A DNA stretch of 64,000 nt, taken from contig NZ_AP028461.1 in assembly GCF_033097365.1 (NCBI RefSeq), positions 11,869,501 through 11,933,500 of the forward strand. Reading direction: 5' to 3'. A model generated the notes under the pieces. It saw only the letters and a list, made by a program, of their open reading frames with translations. It was not told the origin of the DNA and ran no database searches. The stretch comes from Actinoplanes sichuanensis. GTDB lineage: Bacteria > Actinomycetota > Actinomycetes > Mycobacteriales > Micromonosporaceae. Every line of letters starts with the position of its first letter. Position 1 is the stretch's first letter. Below, one piece after another: positions 25,512 through 34,300 of the stretch. A program made the translations under genes and the position numbers.

Positions 25512-27776
25512 GTGTCGGTCTCGGCTCGACCGGATCCGGAGTCACTCGGGATGTATGCGCTCGGTATCGACCTGGGAACCACCTACACGGCGGCGGCGGT
25601 GTGGCGCGACGGGCACGTCGAGATCGCGTCGCTGGGCAGCCGGTCGGCGGCTGTTCCGTCGGTGGTGTTGCTGCGGTCCGACGAGACGGTTCTGACCGGT
25701 GAGACCGCCAGTCGGCGTGGTCTGACCGAACCGAATCGGGTGGCCCGGGAGTTCAAGCGCCGCCTCGGCGACCCGACTCCGATCCTGCTCGGCGGGGTGC
25801 CGTACTCGGCGGAGTCCCTGATGGCCCGGATGCTGCGATCAGTGATCGACGAGGTGTCGTCGCGTGAGGGCGGTGAGCCGGAGCGGATCTGCGTGTCGCA
25901 TCCGGCCAACTGGGGGCCGTACAAGATCGATCTGTTGTATCAGGTGATCCGGCTCGCCGGCATCGAAGGGCCGGTTCAGCTGGTTACCGAACCGCAGGCC
26001 GCGGCGGTCTTCTACGCCCGGCAGCAGCGGCTGGAGCCGGGTGCGACGGTGGCCGTCTACGACCTCGGTGGTGGCACCTTCGACGCGGCGGTGCTGCGTA
26101 AGACGGTCGGCGGCTTCGAGTTGATCGGCAAGCCGGAGGGGATCGAGCGGCTCGGCGGGATCGATTTCGACGCTGCGGTCTTCGCCCACGTCGCCGGGGC
26201 GCTCGGCGGCGCCCTCGACTCCCTCGACGAGGACGATCCGGCGGCGACCGCCGCCGTCGCCCGCCTCCGGGAGGAGTGCGTGCAGGCGAAGGAGGCGTTG
26301 TCGGCCGACACCGACGTGACGATTCCGGTGTCACTGCCGAACCTCACCACGGAGGTACGGCTCACCCGCGCCGAATTGGAGTCGATGGTCCGTCCGGTGC
26401 TGCACGGGCCGATCGACGTGTTGCGCCGCACGATCCGGTCGGCTGGTGTCGAGCCGGGCGACCTGGACGCGGTTCTGCTGGTCGGCGGCTCGTCCCGGAT
26501 TCCGCTGGTGGGCCAGATGGTCGCCGCGGAGTTGGGTCGCCCGGTGGCGGTCGACGCGCACCCCAAACACGCGGTGGCCCTCGGCGCGGCGTGGCAGGCG
26601 GGCGCGGAGATCTCCGAGGCGGGCACCGCTCTGGTGCTGCCCGCGGCCGTCGACCCGTGGGCGACCGGCGCTGCCGAGGCGGTCCCCGCGGCCTGGCCCG
26701 ACAACGCCCTGCCGATCCCCGCCACACCCGACGTCTCCGGTTCCTCCGCCGCCGTATCGACCCAGAACGCTCCGCGCGCCGTGGCTCAGAACGCCTCGAG
26801 TGCCGTGGCTCAGAGCGCCTCGAGTGCCGCGGCCCAGGACGCCTCGAGTGCCGCGGCCCAGGACGCCGCCGCCGCTGCCGTGTCCGGCCATTCCGGTTGG
26901 GGTGGGGGCCTGTCCGGCGAGGCCGGTTCGGGTGCGGGCCTGTCCAGCGAGGCCGGTTCGGGCGCGATGGATTCCGGTGCGGCCGAGGCGAGCGCGGCGA
27001 TCCGGCCGGTCGACGGCGACGGCATGGCCGGACCGCACACGCCGATCCCCGGCGGGAGTCAGGCCGGACCGCACCCGCCGATCCCCGGCGGGAGTCAGGG
27101 TGGACCGCACCCGCCGATTCCCGGCGGGAATCAGGGTGGAGCCGCCGCCGAATCGGGGCGTTCGCTCGGCACGGTCCTGGTCGCCGCGCTGGTGGTGGTG
27201 ATGATGGCGGGCGTCGCGGGCACGGCCTGGGCACTGGGCCGGCTCGACGACGGCGCGAAGAACCCGGAGACGCCGTCGGCCGGGGCGAGCCCGCAGCACA
27301 GCGGCGGGCAGCACAGCCAGGACCCGGCCGGTGTGACAGGTTCGCCGAGCGCGGCACCGAGCACCGCCGCCGCGCTGCTCCCGGCGGACGAGGCCTGCAC
27401 CGATCAGATGCGGCAGAGTGCACGCTGGGTCTGCCTCACCCGGGCCACCATCCGGGACGGGAAGTTCACCCTCTGGTATGAAGCCGAGTGGAACGACGAG
27501 AAACCGGACACGGTGAACGGCTTCCACCTGCACATCTACGGCGGTGACGGGCAGTCGCCGAAGGAGTCGACGATGGGCAGCCAGGCGACCGCGCACGGGA
27601 AGTACTACTACGAGGACAAGCAGCCGTCGGTACGGAAGATCACCGACCAGGACTTCGAAGCGGTCGGTGACGCCGTGAAGGTCTGTGCCCGGATCGCCAA
27701 GTCCGGCCACGGTCTGGCCCTGGCCGCGGACGGCAGCTACCACACCGGCAACTGCATCCCGATCGTCCGCGAGTGA
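25512..27776 (+). CDS. Membrane-anchored Hsp70-family protein with extracytoplasmic C-terminal domain
   Basis: A 754-residue protein. The first 380 residues are an Hsp70/actin-like ATPase domain: LGIDLGTTYTAAAVW, VYDLGGGTFDAAVL and VLLVGGSSRIPLVGQMVA are the phosphate and adenosine motifs. There is no Hsp70 substrate-binding domain. It is replaced by an Ala/Ser/Gln and Gly/Pro-rich repeat region (about 415-540), one transmembrane helix (LVAALVVVMMAGVAGTAWAL, about 555-580) and an outer domain with two cysteines, ending TGNCIPIVRE. Such proteins occur in actinobacteria near secretion or signalling genes; their role is unknown. The GTG start at 25512 follows GAGG; ATG 25551 is an alternative. 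Confidence 0.85.
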   Translation: MSVSARPDPESLGMYALGIDLGTTYTAAAVWRDGHVEIASLGSRSAAVPSVVLLRSDETVLTGETASRRGLTEPNRVAREFKRRLGDPTPILLGGVPYSAESLMARMLRSVIDEVSSREGGEPERICVSHPANWGPYKIDLLYQVIRLAGIEGPVQLVTEPQAAAVFYARQQRLEPGATVAVYDLGGGTFDAAVLRKTVGGFELIGKPEGIERLGGIDFDAAVFAHVAGALGGALDSLDEDDPAATAAVARLREECVQAKEALSADTDVTIPVSLPNLTTEVRLTRAELESMVRPVLHGPIDVLRRTIRSAGVEPGDLDAVLLVGGSSRIPLVGQMVAAELGRPVAVDAHPKHAVALGAAWQAGAEISEAGTALVLPAAVDPWATGAAEAVPAAWPDNALPIPATPDVSGSSAAVSTQNAPRAVAQNASSAVAQSASSAAAQDASSAAAQDAAAAAVSGHSGWGGGLSGEAGSGAGLSSEAGSGAMDSGAAEASAAIRPVDGDGMAGPHTPIPGGSQAGPHPPIPGGSQGGPHPPIPGGNQGGAAAESGRSLGTVLVAALVVVMMAGVAGTAWALGRLDDGAKNPETPSAGASPQHSGGQHSQDPAGVTGSPSAAPSTAAALLPADEACTDQMRQSARWVCLTRATIRDGKFTLWYEAEWNDEKPDTVNGFHLHIYGGDGQSPKESTMGSQATAHGKYYYEDKQPSVRKITDQDFEAVGDAVKVCARIAKSGHGLALAADGSYHTGNCIPIVRE
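26763..26858 (+). repeat. 24-bp in-frame tandem repeat (4 copies) in the Hsp70 gene
   Basis: Four consecutive 24-bp units, each coding roughly QNASSAVA or QDASSAAA, in the cytoplasmic linker before the membrane helix. Copy number may vary between strains. Confidence 0.9.
27027..27134 (+). repeat. 36-bp in-frame tandem repeat (3 copies) in the Hsp70 gene
   Basis: Units at 27027, 27063 and 27099 encode (A/G)GPHxPIPGG(S/N)Q, a Pro/Gly-rich spacer leading to the transmembrane helix. Confidence 0.9.
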
Positions 27777-27919
27777 GGGGGTCGGGGTGGCGGTGACCGG
27801 GGGATTCCGCCCGAAAGGCGCGCTGGTGGGCCGGAACCGCGGTGACGTCGCGTCGTAGTCGGGGGGCGGCGTGGTTCGGCGGGGCGGGCGGCCCCGTACC
27901 GAATGAGTAGGGTGACCGC

Positions 27920-29074
27920 ATGGTGTCAGCGACGTTCCTCGATGAAAAGGATCGGTGGATCGCCGGCGAAGCCGGGATCGCCGTTTTCGCTGACCGGCTG
28001 ATCCTCGGGGCGCGGCCGCCGATCGACGACGAGACCCTGGAAGCGGTGGCGGCCCGGTGTGCCGGGCCGGTGCCGGCGGCGCTGGCCGCGCTGTGGCGGG
28101 TGAGTTTCGGTGGGCGGATCGACTATCAGCTGGATGGGCAGATCTCGTTCACCGAGTTGTTCTGGCCGGGCTCGGATGGATATCACGATCTGTGGGGCTG
28201 GATCGACCACGAGCAAGAGGCGGGAAATGTGCGGTTTCTGCCGTTCGGTGGGTTCGAGTACCTCGATCGGCTCTATGCGGACATCGAGACCGGGCGGGTC
28301 GTCTACTGGCAGCAGGGGCTCGCGCCGGGTTGGGAGCTGACCGACGGCGACCGGGCGGGCGGGCTCGCGGCGGACGTGCGGGCGCTGTTCAGGCAGTTGG
28401 CGCTGGAGGACGACCCGTGGGCGGGCGGTGACGCCGACGCCGGCGCCGATCTGCGGGACGCCGTCGACGAGCTGGCCGACGAGCATCCGGCGGTCGCGGA
28501 CAAGCTGCGTGACCTGGTGCGGTCGGCGGTTCTGGACTGGCGGGCGGCGCTGGCCGCGGGAACGCTTGTCGAGTCGCCCCGGCTGCGGCGGCTGGCGCTG
28601 GACCGGGCCGCGTCCGCCGGTGACACCGGCCTGCTGGCACACCTGGCCGAGACCGGCTGCGACCTGACCGAACCGGTCCGCGGCGGATTGGCGCCGATCG
28701 ACATCGCCCTGGTCAACGGCCGTCTGGAGGCGGCCCGGAGCCTGCTCGACCGGCGGGTCCCGGTGACGAACACGCTGCGTACCGGCGCGCACGCGGTGAC
28801 CGCCGACCTGGCGCGGGCGCTGCTGGCCCGCGGCGCGCTGGTCACCGCCGACGCCGTGGGCGGGGCGATCGACAACCCCGACCCGGAGGTGTTACGGCTG
28901 GTCGCGGCACGTCTGCCGGCGTCGGTCGAGGCGCGGGCGCACGTGCCGCGGTTGCGGATGCTGGCGGCGCAGGCCGCGCACGCCGCGGACCGCTCGGGGG
29001 ATCGGCTGATGCGCGACCGGGCGACCGTCCTGAGAGAACTCGCGGATATGATCACGGCCGGTGCGGGCTCGTAG
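27920..29074 (+). CDS. SUKH (SMI1/KNR4) - ankyrin repeat protein
   Basis: A 384-residue cytoplasmic protein. Residues about 30-160 match a SUKH-type domain: PAALAALWRVSFGGRIDYQL, DLWGWIDHEQEAGNVRFLPF and GRVVYWQQGLAPGWEL. The C-terminal half has ankyrin-like repeats (RLALDRAASAGDTGLLAHLA, APIDIALVNGRLEAARSLLD). Such proteins are often immunity or toxin-tolerance factors linked to polymorphic toxins, but none is adjacent. The last 10 bases, including the TAG stop, lie inside a tRNA-like gene (29065-29137), an unusual overlap. Confidence 0.8.
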   Translation: MVSATFLDEKDRWIAGEAGIAVFADRLILGARPPIDDETLEAVAARCAGPVPAALAALWRVSFGGRIDYQLDGQISFTELFWPGSDGYHDLWGWIDHEQEAGNVRFLPFGGFEYLDRLYADIETGRVVYWQQGLAPGWELTDGDRAGGLAADVRALFRQLALEDDPWAGGDADAGADLRDAVDELADEHPAVADKLRDLVRSAVLDWRAALAAGTLVESPRLRRLALDRAASAGDTGLLAHLAETGCDLTEPVRGGLAPIDIALVNGRLEAARSLLDRRVPVTNTLRTGAHAVTADLARALLARGALVTADAVGGAIDNPDPEVLRLVAARLPASVEARAHVPRLRMLAAQAAHAADRSGDRLMRDRATVLRELADMITAGAGS

Positions 29075-29137
29075 CGCAGAGGTCGTCGCGTCGGCCTGCA
29101 AAGCCGAAGGACGCCGGTTCGAATCCGGCAGGGCCCG
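29065..29137 (+). tRNA. tRNA-Cys-like (anticodon GCA), atypical
   Basis: A full cloverleaf can be drawn: T8 A9, a D arm with GG in the loop, an anticodon stem TCGGC/GCCGA around CTGCAAA (anticodon GCA), a 5-nt variable loop and a T arm GCCGG-TTCGAAT-CCGGC. Oddities: the acceptor pair 7:66 is G-A; position 73 is G rather than the U that cysteinyl-tRNA synthetase prefers; CCA is not encoded; and the acceptor helix can extend 5 bp further (29060-29064 with 29137-29141), giving 11 contiguous pairs. It overlaps the stop codon of the ankyrin gene. It could be a minor, reassigned or decayed tRNA. Confidence 0.7.
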
Positions 29138-29145
29138 CACCCCGA

Positions 29146-29736
29146 TCAGGTCGATGATGATCGTGCGCGCACCCATCCGGTGGTGATCAGGTACAGCGCC
29201 GCGGCGTAGGTGGTCATCACCAGGACGCCGTGGGCGGGCGGCCGCAATCCCGCCGCGCCGAGCCCGATCAGCAGGTCGGAGACGAGGAAGAGCAGACCAC
29301 CGGCGGCGACCCGCCGGGAGACTCCGGCCGCTGCCGCCGCCATCATGGTCAGCGCGAGGCTGTAGATCAGCACGGGTACGGCCAGAGCACCCAGCCGAGA
29401 CCAGAGCAGCAGGTTGGCCGGCACCCACAACAGGCCGTAGGGCACCGCGTACTTCGCGCGCAGTGGCCGGAACGCCGCGACGAAGCAGAGTTGCGCGACG
29501 AGGAAGAACCCCATCCCGATCAGGAACGCGACCTGCCCCGGCACGAGTAGCGCGACGTCCCCGGCGGTGGCGAACCCGAGCGCCACGGTGACGAGGTCGC
29601 GCCGCCCGCGCGTCAGCATGTAGAGGATCAGTAGCGGCCCGAGCAGCGGTTTGGTCATCCACTGGACGGCTGTCCAGTCGGCGGCCACGGCGACGATCTC
29701 GATCGCCGCGATCGCGAGATACAGGCGCAGGATCAT
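29146..29736 (-). CDS. YhhN-family membrane protein (lysoplasmalogenase-like)
   Basis: A 196-residue protein with about seven to eight membrane helices, matching the YhhN/TMEM86 family: WMTKPLLGPLLILYML near the start, then FATAGDVALLV and FLIGMGFFLVAQLCFVAAF, with the conserved Asp of the G(D)xxL motif. Some members hydrolyse the vinyl-ether bond of lysoplasmalogens. Its ATG overlaps the stop of the fatty acid hydroxylase gene by 4 bases, and both lie behind a FadR-type regulator, so a role in lipid modification or turnover is plausible. Confidence 0.85.
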   Translation of the reverse strand: MILRLYLAIAAIEIVAVAADWTAVQWMTKPLLGPLLILYMLTRGRRDLVTVALGFATAGDVALLVPGQVAFLIGMGFFLVAQLCFVAAFRPLRAKYAVPYGLLWVPANLLLWSRLGALAVPVLIYSLALTMMAAAAAGVSRRVAAGGLLFLVSDLLIGLGAAGLRPPAHGVLVMTTYAAALYLITTGWVRARSSST

Positions 29737-30560
29737 GCGGTCGGCTGCCAGCCGGGCGGCCCGAACAGGTAGCCGGCCCGGTGCCGCCACGAACGCGCGC
29801 CCCGCAGGTCCCGCCAGATCGCCGCGTATTCGTGTGTCGCCACCTTGAGCGGGTTGTACGTCTGGATGTTGCTGGTCAGGCCGTACCGGACCGTCTCGCC
29901 CTCGGGTTCGAAGCTGCGGAACAGCCGGTCCCAGATGATCAGGATGCCGCCGTAGTTGCGGTCCAGGTACGGGTCGTTGGAGCCGTGGTGCACCCGGTGA
30001 TGCGACGGTGTGTTGAAGAACCACTCGATCGGCCGCCACATCCGGTCGACCCGCTCGGTGTGCAGGAAGAACTGGTAGGCGAGGCTGATCGACTGCTGCA
30101 GGAAGATCATCCAGGGCGGGAAGCCGAGGGCGGCGAGCCCGAGCCAGAACGGCAGTGCGGTCATCGGGGTCCAGCTCTGCCGCAGCGCCGTCGACAGGTT
30201 GAAGAACTGGCTGGAGTGGTGCACCACGTGCCCGGCCCACAGCACCCGCACCTCGTGGTGCAGCCGGTGGAACCAGTAGTAGGCCAGGTCGTCGACGAAG
30301 AACAGCAGCACCCACACCCACCAGTCGTGTGGGTCGAGCTTGACCGGGCTGATCACGTAGAGCCCGGCGAACGCGACGGCGGTGAACAGTTTCCACGGCA
30401 CGCCGATGATCTGGCTGCCCAGGCCCATGGACAGGCTGGTGGCGGTGTCGCGGGCCTCGTAGCCGCGTTCCTCGTCGTCCGGCAGGAACCGGAACGACAG
30501 GAATTCCATGACGATGAGCAGGAGGAACGCGGGGACCGCGTAGAGGACGGCGGGGATCAT
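29733..30560 (-). CDS. Sterol desaturase/fatty acid hydroxylase family protein
   Basis: A 275-residue integral membrane di-iron enzyme. The histidine clusters are WFHRLHHEVR (HxxHH type), GHVVHHSSQFFN and HHRVHHGSND, the classic pattern of the fatty-acid-hydroxylase superfamily, set among four or more membrane helices. The substrate may be a fatty acid, sterol-like or alkyl lipid. It is in a three-gene operon (regulator, hydroxylase, YhhN) with 4-base overlaps on both sides. A link to ether lipids is possible given YhhN but unproven. Confidence 0.9.
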   Translation of the reverse strand: MIPAVLYAVPAFLLLIVMEFLSFRFLPDDEERGYEARDTATSLSMGLGSQIIGVPWKLFTAVAFAGLYVISPVKLDPHDWWVWVLLFFVDDLAYYWFHRLHHEVRVLWAGHVVHHSSQFFNLSTALRQSWTPMTALPFWLGLAALGFPPWMIFLQQSISLAYQFFLHTERVDRMWRPIEWFFNTPSHHRVHHGSNDPYLDRNYGGILIIWDRLFRSFEPEGETVRYGLTSNIQTYNPLKVATHEYAAIWRDLRGARSWRHRAGYLFGPPGWQPTA

Positions 30561-31288
30561 CGGCGGTCGGCCCTCCTGCTGGAGGCGGTGGAGTCGGACG
30601 CGGGCACCGACGGGGTGAGCAGCGCCCGGGCCGCCCGCTCGGCGCCGGTGGCGTCGCCGTCGGCGATCAGCGTGGCGAGGCGGCGGTGCAGGGCGACGTC
30701 GAGCAGCTCGGCGGCCCGCAGGTGCGGCGGGACGTGCCCGACGGCCAGGTCACCGGCGGTGAGGCTGTTGTACGCCAGCAGGTACGCGATGTTGCCGGAG
30801 CCCTCGATGATGCGCCGCCACACGGCCAGGTCGGCCACGCCCATCGCGGTGAGGTCGGGCACCACGGCGGCGTAATCCTCGACGGCGGCGGCGACCGCGG
30901 CCCGCGCCTGCGCATCCGCGCGCAGGGCGCAGAGCCGGGCCGCGTCGGCACCGATGCCGGCCCGCATCTCCATCACGTCGCGGGCCAGCGTCGGCACCGG
31001 CAGCACGTCGCCGGTCTGGGTGAGCGCCATGGCCAGGTCGAGGCCGGCGGTGGCCCGCCAGTCCTGCACCCGGGTGGCGCCGCCCTGGCTGACCCGGACC
31101 AGGCCGAGCTGCTGGAGGCGGCGTAGCGCCTCCCGGACGGCGTGCCGGTTGACTCCGAACGCGGCGGCCAGGTCACGCTCGCCGGGCAGGGCGTCGCCGG
31201 CTGCGTAACGGCCGCTGAGAACGGCGTCACGCAGCCGGCCGAACACCTGATCGGAGACGGACTGCCGGTCGAGTGGTGCGAACGTCAT
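30557..31288 (-). CDS. FadR-type GntR regulator
   Basis: A 243-residue regulator: winged helix at residues about 8-75 (VSDQVFGRLRDAVLSGRYAA, GDALPGERDLAAAFGVNRHA, VREALRRLQQLGL), then an all-helical ligand domain of the FadR type. It heads an operon with a lipid hydroxylase and YhhN. A perfect operator of E. coli FadR type (ACTGGTTGGACCAGT) lies 36 bp upstream, so autoregulation with a fatty acyl ligand is likely. Charged, Arg/Ser-rich C-terminal residues are not conserved in the family. Confidence 0.88.
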   Translation of the reverse strand: MTFAPLDRQSVSDQVFGRLRDAVLSGRYAAGDALPGERDLAAAFGVNRHAVREALRRLQQLGLVRVSQGGATRVQDWRATAGLDLAMALTQTGDVLPVPTLARDVMEMRAGIGADAARLCALRADAQARAAVAAAVEDYAAVVPDLTAMGVADLAVWRRIIEGSGNIAYLLAYNSLTAGDLAVGHVPPHLRAAELLDVALHRRLATLIADGDATGAERAARALLTPSVPASDSTASSRRADRR

Positions 31289-31323
31289 GGCGGCAGTGTG
31301 CCCGCCATCACGTCAACCCGTCA

Positions 31324-31338
31324 ACTGGTTGGACCAGT
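31324..31338. promoter_or_regulatory. FadR-type operator
   Basis: ACTGGTTGGACCAGT: perfect 6-bp arms around 3 bp, very close to the E. coli FadR consensus. A TTGACG -35 follows immediately on the minus strand, with CACACT 18 nt on, so bound protein would block the operon promoter. Its last base is also the first of the upstream GH gene's stop codon. Confidence 0.7.
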
Positions 31339-34300
31339 CACCTGCTGTAGGGCGCGACTGTCACCCGGTCGATGACCGGCGCGTACTTCGAGCGGAGCAG
31401 CACGTCCGGCCAGGTCTGCGAGGCGTACGTGAGCCCGTCGAAGTTCGGCAGTTCCGCCGACGAGAAAGCGAGGGAGTTCATCCCGCGCTTCAGCGTCACC
31501 GGCACGGTCAGCTCCCAGAGGTTGTTGTCGTGGAAGCTGTGCGGGAACAGCACCCGCTTGACCGGCCCGCCGTTGATCGTCAGGTCGGCGTGCCTGGTCA
31601 GCGGGTCCGGGTTGTAGTGGGTGGCGACCGCCTGCTCCGGGTTCGAGTAGCGGATCCGTAGCGCGTACGTCCCGGCCCTGTCGGCCTTGACCGCGAAGGT
31701 CAGGGTGCTCGCCCCGGTCACCCCGGTGACCGCCGCCCCGCCGCCGGCCAGAGATTTCGCGGTGACCGTGGCGGTGCCGGCGAGAGTCGCGGCTTCGGCC
31801 TCGTAGGCGACCGACGGCAGCGACCCGGCACGGACCGTGAGCCGGTCGATCTTCGCGTTCGGGGAAGCCCCGGTGACGACGACCTTGTTGACGCCGCCGG
31901 ACAGTGACACCGTCGCCTTGCGGTCGCCGACCACGATCCCGTTGACCGTCAGCTTGACGTCACGGCTGCCGACGGCCTCCACGATCGCCGCCGCGTCGGC
32001 CTTGGAGTAGACCCAGAACGTGGCGCTGCCACGGCGGCCCAACTCGGCGTGGCCGTCGGAGACCCGTGCCCGGTGCAGAGAAGCGAGCTCGGCCTCGTAG
32101 ACCGCGGTGGCCGCGGCCGGGTTCGGCAGGGCCAGGGTGATCCGGTCGACGATCGCGTCGCCCTTCGTGACGCGCACACCGTCCAGGCTCTTGGCCGCGA
32201 GCGAGATCGTGTGCGTGCCCTTGGTCAGCGCGACCGTGGTGTCGGCGTGGTCCCAGACCACCCACTTGTAGCCGAGCGGCAGGTGGACCTCCTGCTCGGC
32301 GCCGCCGTCGACGCGCAGGAACACGTTCGTCGGCCCCTGCTCCTGCACCAGGTTGTAGGTGTTCAGCGAGTTGGCGAAGACGCTCAGGTCGTAGGTGCCG
32401 TCGGCGGGCACGTCGACGGTGAAGTCGAGGACGCCGTCACTGCCGGTGCGCAGGCCGCCGACGTTGAAGCCGCCCGAGGTGTAGAACTTCGACACGTCCG
32501 ACGGCGAGCCCTCCGGCCCGTTGCGGCTGTAGCCGCCACCGGTGTACTTCGCGTCCTCGGCCTCGAACGAGCCCTGCCACAGCGTCGGCGTCTTCCCGGC
32601 GGCACTCTTGCTGCCGGGACCGAGCACGATCTCGTACGCCGACGACTCGATCAGCCTGTCGAACTCCACGGCGACCGAACCGTCGACGACCTTGAAGTCA
32701 CGTTCGGCGAGCAGCCGGGGCTGGGCCGAGTCGCCGACCTGCCCGGTCCACGGGATCTCCCGGATCCACGCGTGCACGTTCTTCCCGAAGCTCTTCGGCA
32801 CGTTGTCGAACCTGATGTACCCGGCACTGGTCGCGCCGCCGAAGATGGCCCGCGCCTGCTTCTTCGCCTTGTCCAGGCTGGCCACGCCCTGCAGCGAGTA
32901 GTTGCGGCCCGGGTACGGCGGGGTGACCCGCACGGTGTCGCCGGTCATGCCGCCGTACGCGTTGTACAGCCACCACTGCCCGTTGCCGCGGTTGGCCTGC
33001 ACCGCCGAGTCGGACAGGTTGCCGTCGATGTTCCAGTACGCGATGTCGGCGTCGACCTTCGACTCCTCGATCGCCGAGATCCACTGGATCATCTGCCCCG
33101 GCACGCTGGTGTGGTAGTTGAAGGCGTACTCGTTGATGTTGATCGGCAGTTCCCGGCCGATGATCGTCTTCTCCCACTCGCGGTACTTCGCGACGCTGTC
33201 CCGGACCGCCTCGGGGTGGCTCAGCTCGTGCCAGGTGATCACGTCGGGCACGGTTCCGGCCGCGACGGTGTGCGTGAGGAAGCCCTTGACCTGGTCGAAC
33301 AGGATGCTGGTGTTCGGACCGGCGATCCGCGCGGCGGGCATCCTGCCCTTGATCAGGGCGTAGACGTCGTCCCAGGCTTGGAAGTAGTCGTCCGGGTCGC
33401 TGAGCCAGCTGACCCCGTTGTAGCTCCATTCGCCGGTGCCGAACATGTTGCCCTCGGGCTCGTTGAACGGCACGAAGACGACGTTGTCCTGATATTCGGG
33501 CGCCAGCGTGAGCACCTGGTCGACCTGCTTGGCGATCTTCTCCTTGAAGAGGCTCAGTTTCTCCGCAGGCGTGCTGCCCGGCCACTGGTAGGGGAACCCG
33601 CGGTGGATGTCGGTCATGTAGATGTAGGTGTCGCCGCCGGTGCTGTCGGCCAGCGGTTTCACCACTTCGAGGGCGTCGGCGCCGGGATGCTGCGGGCCGT
33701 CCTGCGCCTTGGTCGAGACGGTACGCAGGCGCATGCCCTCGATCAGGTTGTTGGTCGGCACGCCGTCGCCGTAGAGACCGTAGAGGGTTCCGGAGGCGCC
33801 GCCGTGGAACGGGCCGGTCGAGTCGGCCAGGTCGATGACCAGTTCACCCTCGCGGATCACGGTCACGGTCGCCGTCACCGCCCGGCCGGCCGCGGTCCCG
33901 GCGACGGTGAACGTGCCGCGCTGGGCGTACCGGGCGGGGTCGACCGGCGCCCAGGAGATCGGGACGCTCCGGTCGTACCCATCGGTGAAGGTGCCGTTGA
34001 CCGTGGCCGGCAGGGCCGGCGCCGTGCCGATCGTGGTGCGCACGTCGAACGCGGTCTCGGCGATGCCGGTGACGGACGGCGGGGTGACGCCGGATTCGGT
34101 GACGACCTGATCGGCGGTCAGCGCGGTGCCGTAGAGGCGGAACGAGTCGATCGCGCCGTCGAAGAGCGGGTCCGGGTAGAACGACTTGCCGACGAAACCC
34201 GCCGACGTGGTCCCGGCGTCCAGCAGGTCGGCGGCGGTCAGGGTGGTCGTCGTCGCGGCGACCGCCACCCCGTCGAGGTACGTGGTGAGCCGCCCTCCGC

